Made by a program: the position numbers and the translations under genes. A stretch of 64,000 nucleotides of DNA from Bolinopsis microptera. Lineage: Eukaryota; Ctenophora; Tentaculata; Lobata; Bolinopsidae. The notes beneath the pieces are model-generated. The model saw nothing but the letters and a program-made list of their open reading frames with translations, searched no databases and was not told the origin of the DNA. Positions 1 through 12,200 of this stretch are shown here, piece after piece; within the stretch, counting starts at the first letter, position 1; every line of letters starts with the position of its first letter. The stretch is from assembly GCF_026151205.1 (NCBI RefSeq), contig NC_087078.1:1-64000 (forward strand). The letters are read 5' to 3'.

Positions 1-1176
1 TTCAGATGATCGCGCAAAATAACTTTGCGCAGGCAGACACGTGGGCGACACGTACGCTCGCACGGTCGCACGGTCGCAAAGCTACCATATACAAAAAAAC
101 CTCGATCGCTAACCCTTGTCCTTGACTCTTTTGTGCCTTCGGCACTTTGAGTCATGGATCGGGAAAAAATATAGCTGTGAGTGTCAATAAATTACTGTGT
201 CATAAAAAAAGGAACGATGTACACGTGATCTGAGATTTGAATAGTCGTTCAGGGCGAGCTAGAGAACGGGTTGAAAAAGTCGTGACAGTCGAGTGTAGAG
301 TGATTAATCATCATCCGGTTTGCTATCCGATAAAACTCTAGACCCTACAAAATTTACTACCACAGCAAGAGCAATCCATTCAATTCTCAATGTGAACGAA
401 CAATTTACAGCCTACTATTATAAGAGCCCAGATTTTCACTCGAATACTTGCCAATGCATAATGCTATAGGACCTCAAAATAAGACCGAACTCTACAAATC
501 CGATCTATTCATAGAAAAATAGTATTATAAAACATTAGAACATGGAACATTTACACCAATAGTCCTATCAACAACATAACAGGTGGAATGGGAAAAGAAG
601 CGAATGCTTTTTTTTTCAAAAAGCTAGCTGACAGAATGTTTAGAAAATCAGGACAAAGATACAGTGAGGCAATGACATTTATCAGGAAAAAGAATAAGAT
701 TTTACTTATTGAGAACAACAATTATAGCTCTTAGAGGAGAAAGAGGGATAAAAAAGTAAAGTAAAGTAAAATTTATGACATCACATCATCACACATGTCT
801 ACAAACTATCATCGCACTTGTCATACGTTGTATGACCCGCCGCGCACGAAGTGCGCGGCTCCCCTGTAGCGTCGAACTATAGTGAAGCGACCGTGGGGGT
901 CACCACGTGATACAACATCGCACTGTGTGAAAAAATATATAATAAATATTTCCCCACCAAAATTAATTAATTATCAAATACAATATTTAAAAACGATTTC
1001 ATCAAAAACATAACATAACATTATAAATAATGCCTCTCTGGGCATCTCAAAAAGAAATTCATAGAAAATGAACACTTTACGTTTGAAACCATATAATTAC
1101 AAACTTTAAAAAAATTTAACTAAATACCTTTGATATTAACCTTCTTCCTCTTAGCTACCAATGGATTCTCTTTCAT
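1..1176. other. Non-coding flank without a recognisable gene
   Basis: No credible coding exon is visible. Two compact inverted repeats stand out. At 123-154, TGACTC and GAGTCA arms enclose GTGCC-TTC-GGCAC. At 840-858, CCGCGCAC and GTGCGCGG pair perfectly around a GAA loop. The rest is AT-rich. These could be hairpins of decayed transposons; no function is inferred. Confidence 0.5.
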
Positions 1177-2206
1177 TTAACTTACATAACTATTCCTATT
1201 AGACACAGACACATCTATCCTATCAAAGATGTCATATGAAAGTTCCCAGTGATGACCAAGCTTATTAGCTCGATATCCATGAAGCCGAAAGGCATCTAAT
1301 CCCCTCTTGAAACCAGTAACCGACTCACTAGCTTTCACAAGTGGTGGTAGACTGTTCCAATAGCGCAAGACCCTTTGGGCAAAGAAATCAGTCTCATTTG
1401 TGGTGAATCTATGAGTCTTTGATCTAGCAGCAACGGTCCTACCAGAACGACCAAATAAATCGGAACCATAACCCACAAAGCCTTCCTGGATCTTGAACAT
1501 CTCAATGAGATCTCCACGAACCCTGCGTTCAAGCAGGGTTGTGAGGTTCAGCTTATCCAGTCTCTCTCTGTAAGTCATGAGTCCCAATCCATCAATCATA
1601 CGGGTGAACGATCTCTGAACACCCTCCAATTCAAGAATCAGTGACCAGTTTCCATGCTTAGCCATTGGAGCCCATGCCTGTGAACAATACTCTATATGAG
1701 GCTTTACTAAAGACTTATACAAGCCCAGCATAACGCTTGTTTCCCTCGATATAATATTTCTTGTAAGCCAGGCAATGGTACTATTAGCTTTAGCAATGCA
1801 CTTTCTCACATGACCCTCAAAGTTGAAACTGGTGTTAAAGACAACTCCAAGGTCCTTCTCGCTTTCAACACATCTCAAAGGCACACCACCAAACAAGTAC
1901 TGATTCTTAGGATTACAAGAACCAATTTGCATGACCATACACTTATGACTTATCTACATTAAAATTTAAACACCAACGAGACTCCCAAAGTTCTAGCAAC
2001 TTCAAATCAGCTGTTGGATTAATAAAAGGATTAACAATCATTTTAACATCATCAGCAAAAAGTTTGATGATAGCTTTGATCCCTTCTGGAAGATCATTTA
2101 CAAATAAAAGAAAGAGCAATGGTCCCAAAACACTGCCTTGGGGCACTCCTGAAAGTATATACTTAATCTCAGAAAATGCATCTCCTACTTTAACTTTCAT
2201 ATCCTT
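1177..2206 (-). mobile_element. LINE reverse transcriptase C-terminal half, frameshifted (CR1/Jockey-like)
   Basis: The minus strand encodes the second half of a non-LTR reverse transcriptase. The segment starts just before the GVPQGSVLGPLLFLLFVNDL block, followed by the catalytic FADD motif. It continues through the thumb and C-terminal region with the signature RVLRYWNSLPP close to the end. Reading is broken near 1940, where the frame ends at VDKS and resumes one frame over at CMVMQIG. The endonuclease, ORF1 and the first RT motifs are absent, so this is a 5'-truncated dead copy. It directly abuts a second LINE fragment in the same orientation. Assignment to the CR1/Jockey superfamily rests on these motifs only. 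Confidence 0.85.
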
Positions 2207-2655
2207 TTAAAAACTTCCCAGTGGAATAAAGATTTATAAAACGCTTCTTTGCCACATAAGGATGGAACCAAAGATAATTGTTATGTTTCTCTTTATTACT
2301 GACATAACTGGCTCCCTCAATTCTTACTAAAACTTCATTAGAAACATTCCAAAAAAAGCAATCATTTGTAATACTTTTAGAAATCATATCTATCTTATAT
2401 CCTTCTAATTTAATTTTAAAACCTAAAACTGTCACAGAGTTCTTGACGTCCGGAGGGAGTTTGTTCCAATATAGAATAACTCGCTCCGGGAGAAAAGACT
2501 TCTGGATATTCTTGACCTTTGTCACACTTTTACTACATCTATTGGATGAAACCAGATTAAGACCCGATCTGCTTGGTCTGAACAAGTCTGAACCATAATC
2601 AGTCATAGCATTAATAACCTTAAAAGCTTCAATAAGGTCCCCACAGCGCTACCAC
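2207..2655 (-). mobile_element. Second LINE 3' fragment (RT C-terminus)
   Basis: The minus strand encodes a tail homologous to the neighbouring element: a GDLIEAFKVI block, then YGSDLF and RVILYWNKLPPDVK, ending at a stop at 2190. It lacks all catalytic RT motifs. Its 5' end coincides with the perfect hairpin at 2644-2680, so truncation and hairpin share a boundary. This is a different copy from the adjacent one, judging by many residue differences. Confidence 0.75.
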
Positions 2656-2680
2656 TTTCAGATAAAAAGTGGTAGCGCTG
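2644..2680. repeat. Perfect 15-bp inverted repeat with 7-nt loop
   Basis: CAGCGCTACCACTTT at 2644-2658 pairs exactly with AAAGTGGTAGCGCTG at 2666-2680. It lies at the truncated 5' end of the LINE fragment and may be a fold-back made during insertion. Confidence 0.8.
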
Positions 2681-4015
2681 TTAAAATATCAGAACTAGAT
2701 ATAAATTTAGAGCTAGGCTACTTCTACTATTTAAAGGGTTTTTATGTTTTATAAAATTTACTTGGGCACGTTCTCAGAAGCTGTGATGACACTCCCGCCT
2801 TCTTATCTTTCAGATTTGCATGTTTAGGATGTTTTGACTACAAAGGAAGGAGGGGCAGACCTCGTTCAAATTTATTTGATTTATTATTAAAAGACATTAT
2901 GACAAAGAAAATTATTGTGATTGTAAATAAAAGATTTAGTTTAAGTAATTTCAACGATTTAGTGTACAAAGCTCATGATAGACGTTTATGGAGAAGCTAT
3001 GGGTGAGTCGAGACTACTCGGCCACTCGATTTTATGATTTAATTTCTATTATCTTGTGTTTGCTGTATATAGTTGATTAATAATAATAATAAAATTTAGT
3101 AAGATTTTTTTATTGAATTTCATATTGAATTTTTATATTGATTGAAATAAATTTTCGTGCACATACAGAATGAATGGTTAATAATTTAATATATATGTAG
3201 ACCAAGGTCTGTGCACGGGATGCTTCCTGGAAGAATCCAGTTCTTTTAGCGGGGCACCCTACCTAAAGCCAATATAGGGTCAGTGCTATATTATGTGTAT
3301 ATTTTTTGAATTTTTCTCTTTTGTTCAATTACAAAACATTTCTAGCTTGTTTATTTGGTATTGTAACTATATTCCCAAGTTATTTAACGTGATTTCCGGG
3401 ATGAATAGCTGACTTAAATGCGTGGCACTAACCTTGAACACCAAAATCAACATGCATGGGGTTGTTCACATGTCATACAAAAGTTACTTTTGCTGTTTGT
3501 CACCAAAAAGAGGTATACAACGAATATGAAGACAAACTGTTTTTTTAGCACGGCTGCAAGAAAACAACAAATTTTTTCAAGAAAACAACAAATTTTTATT
3601 TAAATCAATTATAGCAACAATTTGAAAAACTTTAAAGCTCTTCTATTACCATGGAATATACTACGGGTATGGTGACTTGGGCTATTGAGTTGTTAAGTAG
3701 ATTAAGTTTAGTAAACTTGCACTTGCATTGTATATTTTATAAAAACTAGAAATTAGGCTTCACGGTAAAATGGAGAAGCAGGCTGATCTTGGAGAGAGCA
3801 GACCGTAAAGTTTACGCACCCACCAGGGCTACCTACCTACCCCAGTTGTTCTTTTTGGTTTATCAGCTTGTATTGTTATATTTATGGACCCCAAGTCACC
3901 ACACTAAGAAGGAGTATGTAAAAAAAATAATAATAATAATAATAAATTAAGTTAATATCATCATATCTGTTTAAAACAGTAAAAGTCAAGTTGAGGATTG
4001 ACTTTCCTAGTTAAT
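2681..4015. other. AT-rich intergenic DNA, nothing recognised
   Basis: No coding exon with supporting splice sites is apparent. There are short TAA trinucleotide runs near 3080 and 3930. The open frame at 3418-3603 has no family features and is taken as chance. Confidence 0.5.
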
Positions 4016-4454
4016 TTAAAGGTTCAAACGTTTGGGAATATAATAATGTTGGTATTTGTATCTGCTGCAGCAATAATATTGAAATATCATTTGTCTAGAA
4101 AATTTTCGCCACTTCAATAGATATTGGGTCGGCAATTTGGTGAGTGAGTGATGAGATGGTTTGGTCTGTGATTGAGTGAGGGGCGATGTGAAAGTTGTGG
4201 TAAGTCCAGGTGTTATTATTGTTGATGGATTGAGATCCCAGGATGATACTTTTACAGCGTAATTTAACCAAAGATACAGAAGTAGTGAGGATTTCCCCAT
4301 TCTCATTTAGAATCCGTTTATGTATGCTATTCCACAATTTGGAGGCTATATAAAGAAAAGTGTTGGTTTTTCTTGGGAGGATTATGACATTGCTTGTATC
4401 ACGTTTTGATGAGTCTATAGTACAATACAACGAGTATGGAGTGCGAAATTTCAT
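4016..4454 (-). mobile_element. Degenerate LINE C-terminal fragment
   Basis: The minus strand reads an RT tail with NVIILPRKTN, then the hallmark KLWNSI and a short following helix. Both ends fade out, and a second frame overlaps the region. It resembles the C-terminal region of the LINE copies at 1177-2655 in layout but not closely in sequence, so it is another family member or older copy. Confidence 0.6.
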
Positions 4455-4505
4455 AATTCGAAATATCTCAGAGTTAACTCATAGTAAGGTTATCGCTGTT
4501 ACAAA

Positions 4506-6139
4506 CATATGGGCATTTTTTTTGTGACTTACATTACCGAGATAGCAAATTTTTACCTTTGAGGAGTCATGACTCGGTAACCATGCATGATGAGATGATA
4601 TTTTGGTATTTATTTCCGTATCCGGAATCTCTTCAGAACAATGCAGGTATAATTTAGTCTGTGTCGTAAGGTAATTTTACACAATCACCTGCCAAAAAAG
4701 TGTGACTTACATTACAGGATAGACTTTGATTTTCGGACTTAGGTGTATACAAACTGCAATTCTATCTCGAATATGTCAGATAGCAGCTTTCATCTAAAAT
4801 TTCTGCAAATTTGAGGCCTTAAGCTGCTAAAAAATGTTAAGTTTAAGATTCGTTCATTCGTTTATTACGTACATCACCCTCATACATTTGTGACTTACAT
4901 TACAGACATTTGTGACTTACATTACTTTATCTCCTGAAACCAAGATAAAAATTCATTTTCGTGTGATATTAACTGGGAATACAAAATTTTTTTGATTCTA
5001 CATGCTCATTTGGTAATAACATAACACATAAATGTAATAATCCCCAATAACTTGAAATCATATTTTAATAATATTGACGAAATACATTATTGCCTTTAAC
5101 TCAAAAAATAAAGGTTCTAGGCATATAGTTGATTGATAGGTTGAATATAAACTTGGCTATTCCGGTTCTTTTAAGCTATAACACAGTTCTCTAAGTGGTA
5201 TGGTTCTCCAGATATGAATTTAATTGAACAGTAAACGCGACCGCGACAGAGTGGTTACCATGGAAACAAAAAATACCACGATATAAGGTTGGAGTTGAAC
5301 TCTAAATTTTTTTTTCCAAACTCACAATGACCTAATGCAACTTTTTTGAAGGTGCATCAATTATTGGACCATGTTTGTGTTTTTTTGATACAGCCTAATT
5401 GACAATCTTAGACAGCAACACAACACAGCAAAGACAGTTCACTAATAGGAAGTTTTTCTAACTTCCTAGTTCGCGTTCTTTTACAGGTGAATTTGTATGA
5501 AACAAAACAGTCGAACTACATTAAGTCTGAACTGTATTGTTGCTCAGCAGGGATTTTAAGGTGTCGTTTTGGTATGTGTGACATACATTACATTGTGACT
5601 TACATTACACTGTGACTTACATTACTACTTTATACACTTAATTACAGGCACATTTAACCCACTAGCAATCATGCAGTAATTGATCTATCGTCCTTGAAGG
5701 TAGTAGAGATAGGTCTGAGAATTCGATTGTGGCTAGATTCGATTATTTGTCGGGAAAAAAACTTTTGTGGCAATATTGTGACTTACATTACATACTTTTG
5801 AAGGTAGATTTTTTTCTACGAAGTAATACTTGTCACAAGTTTATCACTTGATTAATACTTATACACTAAAAGTACAAACCAAATTGCGGTAAATTTAAAT
5901 CGATAGTATTATTCCTACTTGTCGAAGTAAGACTTGAGAAAAAGATAAATAATTGGAGCAAAATTTACAGCAGACTTCAGCTGCACTTTTCATGAACTAA
6001 AATTTGCATTTAACGGTAAACCCTTATCGAGTCTGGCATTTGAGACCTTTTTAAACAACAAACAATCATTTTTTGATGCTTTCTATTGATTTAAAATTTT
6101 CACCAAAGTGGAAGTTTTAGAAAAAAATGCCCATATATG
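4506..6139. mobile_element. Candidate non-autonomous DNA element with repeated 14-mer
   Basis: A short inverted repeat brackets the region: CATATGGGCATTTTTTT at 4506-4522 on the left and its near complement at 6121-6139. Inside, GTGACTTACATTAC occurs exactly seven times, always in the plus orientation (4524, 4702, 4890, 4912, 5595, 5612, 5778), plus one variant near 5578. No coding potential is evident. Termini with many internal motif copies fit a non-autonomous transposon, but no target-site duplication was confirmed. Confidence 0.45.
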
Positions 6140-6933
6140 GATTTCGAATCCACCCTATATATCACCCTTGTGACACCTTCAAAAGTTAGATTTAGGGCAT
6201 ACAACACATACTTTATTCGCTGCAATGTACGTACAGTTAGTTTGACACAGTTAGAATATGGTTAGTTCCAAATAATGGTTAGTTTAATGATTTATACCTC
6301 ATGAGTCATTGAATTTAGTGCTGGTATATTCGGCCAATTCTTCAGTGTTTGATATCCCATGAAATAATTTAATTAAAGTTTTCGTTGGCAACTTCCTCAT
6401 TATTTAGCCCAGTAACTCAAATCAAAACATAATGATACATAAGATCATCAAAAATGTTCATAAAAATATCTTTTAATTTCATAAATCAGATATTTCAAAC
6501 TAGGAGGACAAACCATTGTAAAACAATTGTGTATTGTAGGGTTAATTTATATTAAGACCATCAAATATGCTGACATTACTAGTATTGATTGTTTTTTTGC
6601 AATTAAATGACTGTTTGCTATCATAAATATGACCCGATTGAATGAAAATCGATTTACTATATCCCTCAGAATAATCAGCCCTTAAAATTCTCTCAGAATT
6701 TTCCAAACGATTCTTCATTCCCAAATGATTGCTGTTCGCTGTTTGCATTGATTATTATATATTAAAACAAAGACTTGAGTCGAAGAAAATCAACATTGCA
6801 ATGCAATGCACAAGTTTCTGGCTTGGGTTATTTTCAGCACATCCTGTAGATCCAAGCTTGTTTGAAATTGTGTTTTTTGTTATTTGTTAATAATAAAGCT
6901 TGTTTCAGAGAGTTTGATGTAAGTCGTAAGACA
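6140..6933. other. Upstream region of CNOT3 with 3' splice acceptor
   Basis: AT-rich DNA without a gene. A pyrimidine-containing tract ending TTGTTTCAG at 6908 precedes the CNOT3 start codon by 25 nt. It could be the 3' end of a 5'-UTR intron or a spliced-leader acceptor. Confidence 0.45.
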
Positions 6934-8685
6934 ATGGCTGATAAGCGCAAACTTCTTGGTGACATTGATAGATGTCACAAAAAGGTTGCTGAAGGTGTTG
7001 AATCTTTCAAGGAGACTTGGAAAAAGCTTCAGCAAGCATGTAATCCCAATCAGAAGGAAAAATATGAACAAGATCTCAAGAAGGAAATAAAGAAGTTGCA
7101 AAGGCTACGAGATCAGATAAAAACCTGGTGTGCATCAAATGAGGTTAAGGATAAAAGGCCGCTTTTAGAAGACAGAAAACTTATAGAAACTCAGATGGAA
7201 ACGTTCAAAATTGTTGAAAGAGACTCCAAAACTAAGGCATACTCTAAAGAGGCATTAGGATTACCTGCAAAGATAGATCCTGCTGAAAAAGAAAAGTATG
7301 AGTTACGGGAGTGGTTGAATAAGACAATTGAATCTTTAAACATTGAAACAGACAAACTGGAGGCAGATGTTGAAACCATTCATGCTCATAATAGGAAAGG
7401 TAAAAGTAAAGATAAGCAACAGGAAAAGCTGGATGAACTTCAGGAATTTATCGCTAAGCACAGGTGGCATATTGTCCGTCTTGAAGCATTGCTTCGAATG
7501 TTGGATAACGACAATATTGAGGTGGATGATGTGAAAGGGATCCAGGAAGATGTTGACTTCTATCTGACAGATTATAAAGAACCTGATTACGTTGACAATG
7601 AATACCTGTACACAGATATTGTTGACCCAGACATCTTGAACAGTTCATTACTAACAGACAATAGGTTAACATCAAATCACTCTGATGATGAGCTTGACGA
7701 GGATGAAGAGAGTAACATGGATGATAGTTTTTCTCAAGTTTCCCACGAGTCTTCACAACACAACAACGATTTCAGTGAGATACCACCCACCAGTCCCACC
7801 ACCAAGGCTGCTATTAAAGCAAAGACTATTGTTCCTCCAGCTCCACCAGCAGCTGCAGTAGCTGCACCAAGATCACGCCACCCAACACCTAACTCCAGTA
7901 CCCCAAGTGTTACCACCCCTCCTGCAAGTATAGCACCCCAACCAGTTCTGGTCAAACCTCCTCAACCCAAAACCCCACCAAACAATTTAATTTCACCACC
8001 AGTTTTCTCTTCAGCTCCTCCAAGTTCGACGACAAGTTCACTGTACACAAACCATCATGTACCGAGCACTGAATCTGTTAGATCACCACCATCAGTCCCA
8101 ACACCTGCCCCCTCCAGCACCCCTTCAGAAAACATTCAGAGTACAGAAGAAGATTTAAACCAAGAAGCATTTGTGTTGGATCCTATTTTGGGTGTCAGTC
8201 CTCTGGGACCTCTTCCCCTGACAACAGAAAGAGCCATGCAAATGGAAATGTTAGAAGCAGCTGCTGGCAATCTCCCCCAGCCTAACGACTCTAATAGAGT
8301 GAGATCGTTAAACCTGATAAATTCATTCCCAAATTTCCCAGCTCAGATCCCTCCTCATCACTACCATAGCTATGACCCAAAACACAACTTCGACTCCTTC
8401 GAGTACTTCAAAAATTTGGTTCCTGACACCCTGTTTTTCATATTTTACTTCTACGAGGGCACGAGAGCTCAGTACTACGCTGCCAAGGCTCTGAAAGAGC
8501 AGCACTGGAGGTTCCACAAAAAGATCAAAATGTGGTTTCAGAGGTATGAAGAGCCTAAAGAGATTGTAGAGTCTCACGAGACTGGGACATACGTGTATTT
8601 CGACATCGATCTCTGGCAGCAGAGAACAAAAGAAGACTTCAAATTTGAGTACAAATGGTTGGAAGAGAACAACCTGGACGAATGA
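6934..8685 (+). CDS. CNOT3: CCR4-NOT complex subunit 3 (NOT3/5 family)
   Basis: CNOT3 is a scaffold subunit of the CCR4-NOT deadenylase complex, acting in cytoplasmic mRNA decay and translational repression. The sequence starts MADKRKLLGDIDRCHKKV, the conserved Not3 N-terminal opening, and continues as a charged coiled coil to about residue 230. An acidic linker follows, then a Pro/Ser/Thr-rich low-complexity stretch (about 280-430), and finally the NOT box, with LDPILGVSPLGP, YFKNLVPDTLFFIFYFYEGT and a C-terminal WFQRYEEP. I chose ATG 6934, not the in-frame ATG at 6862, because family similarity begins there and an intron-like acceptor lies between them. The product has 583 residues, shorter than vertebrate CNOT3 (about 750) mainly in the linker. 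The whole CDS is one exon, unlike its neighbours. AATAAA follows at 8747. Confidence 0.95.
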   Translation: MADKRKLLGDIDRCHKKVAEGVESFKETWKKLQQACNPNQKEKYEQDLKKEIKKLQRLRDQIKTWCASNEVKDKRPLLEDRKLIETQMETFKIVERDSKTKAYSKEALGLPAKIDPAEKEKYELREWLNKTIESLNIETDKLEADVETIHAHNRKGKSKDKQQEKLDELQEFIAKHRWHIVRLEALLRMLDNDNIEVDDVKGIQEDVDFYLTDYKEPDYVDNEYLYTDIVDPDILNSSLLTDNRLTSNHSDDELDEDEESNMDDSFSQVSHESSQHNNDFSEIPPTSPTTKAAIKAKTIVPPAPPAAAVAAPRSRHPTPNSSTPSVTTPPASIAPQPVLVKPPQPKTPPNNLISPPVFSSAPPSSTTSSLYTNHHVPSTESVRSPPSVPTPAPSSTPSENIQSTEEDLNQEAFVLDPILGVSPLGPLPLTTERAMQMEMLEAAAGNLPQPNDSNRVRSLNLINSFPNFPAQIPPHHYHSYDPKHNFDSFEYFKNLVPDTLFFIFYFYEGTRAQYYAAKALKEQHWRFHKKIKMWFQRYEEPKEIVESHETGTYVYFDIDLWQQRTKEDFKFEYKWLEENNLDE

Positions 8686-8746
8686 ACCAAATTGTAAACA
8701 ATTTTGTACTTTTCCTGTAATCTAAGATTGGTGGTGATTTAATTTT

Positions 8747-8752
8747 AATAAA
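8747..8752 (+). terminator. Poly(A) signal of CNOT3
   Basis: AATAAA lies 62 nt after the CNOT3 stop codon on the same strand. Confidence 0.7.
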
Positions 8753-9204
8753 CTGACATGAGCTGCGCTTGCTTTGGTGAAATGAGAGTTAATATATTAT
8801 TTTCCCAAGTGTTTGAAATTTATATTCATCCGTTTGTTGAAGACGATTCTCTGTGAGAATAGTCTGCTGGAAATATATAATTTTATTTTTAGACTTTCGG
8901 TATTATTTGATGTTGATTTAAGTTAAAATTGTTTATGTGAGCTTCATCACAACCAGTTTTACATATGAAATAACATACCTTGAGTTATTTGATTTTTAAT
9001 GCTTTTACGCTTCAATTATTGATTGATATTGATCTCTAATGAAACTAATTTTAATAAGTTGCACAGCATATATATAATATAGACTTTCCGTGACTTCCTC
9101 GTTAAATATGAATTGTAGCAATTATACTCATCTAGTTACCATAGTTACACTACTAGTTACTCATCTCCCATCGTAACATCTTAGAAAAGGCTACTCTCAA
9201 CACG
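8753..9204. other. Intergenic spacer between CNOT3 and DNAJA
   Basis: AT-rich spacer of about 450 bp holding the DNAJA promoter side. It contains a unit related to TAGTTACCATAGTTACACTAC near 9131, a motif also found in DNAJA intron 2 and an RRM1 intron. No TATA box is assigned. Confidence 0.4.
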
Positions 9205-12200
9205 ATGGTTAAAGAAACGAAACTCTACGATCTATTGGGAGTCACTCCTCAGTCTACTCAAGCAGAAATCAAGAAGTCTTACAGAAAGTTAGCTTTGAAA
9301 TACCACCCTGACAAGAACCCTGGATCTGAAGACAAGGTAATATTATAATAATAATAATGTATTATACACTCTGTGTTGCCAGATCTTGTGTGTCCCATCT
9401 AGTCTCTTGCCCTGCAAGCCCTGTTTCTTGTTTATACAACAAATTATAATTGTGTAATAAACATTTTTTGTAGTGTAGGATTGATAGAATTTCTATTTGC
9501 TAATTCATATAATATACACTCTGTGAATGTTTCTCCGATTTTTCTTCCCTTACATTGCAAGCCCTGTCTCTTGTAAAAACAACCACTTTTGTAGATACAC
9601 ACAGTCTCTACGTCTTTATCCTTTGGTCCCTAGGGTCAGCTGACTCCGGGCCAGAGGAAATTTACCGATTGCCAAGGTTTGATGCCTAGGCAGTCGAGAC
9701 CTCTTATTGAGACCCGATATAATAATAATAAATTGAATTTTAAGAACACCACTATTAAGATAAACTTATACTCAGCAGTGTTTAATCTAGTCATCCCAGA
9801 AACTATCATGATAAAACTTAGGACTGCTATCATATACAGTATACTTGAAAATATATCGTTCATATATGAGTGAAGCTTAAAATTAAAGAACTTACACTAA
9901 ATATGGGCCGAAATCAGTCATTGATAAAGTTTTTTAAGTTCATGCTTAGACAATTTGAATAAGAAAGTTTTTAGAAATGCTTTAAAGGATTCCAGGGATT
10001 CAGCTGATGTGATGGTAGTAGGCAGACGGTTGTAGATCTTTGTAGCCACCACCGAGAAGCTTTACTCACCAAACTTAGAGTTGAACGATGGAACCATAAG
10101 TTTCAATGTGTGACCATGATGAGTGTACCGAAACATGTCTTGAATATAAGTTGGAGCGAGCCCTATTAATGACTTGTGAGACAGCAGTAATATTTTGAAC
10201 ACAATCCTTTTCTTTACATCCAGCCAGTAAAGATTAGTCAGGTCGTCTTCCAGGTGTTTAATGTTTATGCTTATATTTACCAGGGTAAATATATATATAG
10301 GGTAGAAATTAAAAACATGTACATAATACATAATACATAATACATTGTACATAATACATTGTACATAATACATTGTACATAATACATTGTACATAATACA
10401 TTGTATATAATACATTGTACATAATACATTGTACAAAGTATATGTTGTATTAACTGAATTTTAAACTTAATGAAAATTGTAATTTTCGATCAGCTCCAGT
10501 TAAATACAATTTTAATCTTGTTTTTGGTAATTTAACGCTCTGTATAATGACTGTAATTATTGTATAATTACTTTAATATAGTCTATAATACGAGTAAGCG
10601 ATATTTTTGGCTTTCTCCATTAAAAGGTAAATTCATCATAACAGATGATTTCACTTACTCACACAGGAATAAACTTTCAGTTCAAAGAATTATCGTACGC
10701 GTTCGAAGTGTTATCAGATGAAACAAAGAAGAGGATATATGACCAAGGAGGCATGGAAGCCCTCAAAGAAGGTTTCAGTAACTTCTCTTTATTTGTATCT
10801 TTATTTAACATTAATGTTAGGGCTAACCTAATAAACTGCAGTACGATGTAACTAGTAGTGTAACTATGGTAAGTAGTGTAATTATGGTTACTAGTAGTGT
10901 AACTATGGTAACTAGTTATAGTAGTGTAACTATGGTAACTAGTAGTGTAACTATGGTAACTAGAAGTGTAACTATGGTAACTCTATAATCCGCAGTACAA
11001 AAGCATAACTTTAAAAATACTGAAACTGGTTTTTGTTAACCAGTTAAACCTGTTAACAGGAGGTGGAGGAGGCCACTAATTACCAGCTAATTACCAGCTA
11101 ATTACCAGCTAATTACCAGCTAATTACCAGCTAATTATAAATTACCAGTTAAACCTGTTAACAGGAGGTGGAGGAGGCGGTGGACACAATCCCATGGACA
11201 TATTCGACATGTTCTTTGGTGGAGGCATGCGGGGACACAGAGGACACGAGGGCCCCCGACGAGGCAGAGACATGGTCCATCCTTTGAAGGTACTAGTTGT
11301 CATGGTACTAGTTGTCATGGTACTAGTTGTCATGGTACTAGTTGTCATGGTACTAGTTGTCATGGTACTAGTTGTCATGGTACTAGTTGTCATGGTACTA
11401 GTTGTCATGGTACTAGTTGTCATGGTACTAGTTGTCATGATCTCATCCGTCTAATCTAATTATTTACGGGTCAAATATCAGTAGCAGTATGTAATAATTA
11501 CCAGTATGATCTCATTACACTATTTTAAAACTTTTACACATTTCTCTCGATTTTCTTGTCCGATTTTTATTGAAACTTTTATTTAATAGTACTGATTTGA
11601 CAAAAGTTATTTAAGATTTATTCCCGGATTTTACAGGTTTCACTTGAAGAACTTTATAACGGAGCCACCCGACAACTGGCTCTTAACAAGAATGTCATAT
11701 GCAGCAAATGTAACGGAAAAGGTACATCATTCTTATCATTCTTATCATTCTTATCATTCTTATCACTCTTATCATTCTTATCATTCTTATCATTCTTATC
11801 ATTCTTATCATTCTTATCATTCTTATCATTCTTATCATTCTTATCATTCTTATCATTCTTATCATAGTTTTTAAAAATTTTAAATGCAATACCAATGTAA
11901 TTTTATAAGTGTGAATTACCTGTTTGAAGCCTAAGTGAAGTTGAAGAAGAAAGTTTTTTAAAAAATATACCGAGGACTGACAGATTACTGTAGACAGATA
12001 TATCGTAAAAATAGATAAGTCTATAATAAGTATTTACCTGTATGTAACTATCTACACACACACACACAGACACAAACACACACACACACACACTAGCATT
12101 TAACACGCAGGAGGTAAAGACGGCGCAGTCCAGACATGTAATGGTTGTCATGGTAACGGTGTGAAGGTTATTGTACGACAACTTCAGCCTGGTATGATAC

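Noticed and set aside
11142-11895. Frames encoding MTTST, VVMVL, YHS and MIR repeats
   Set aside because: They are translations of intronic 15-bp and 9-bp minisatellites.
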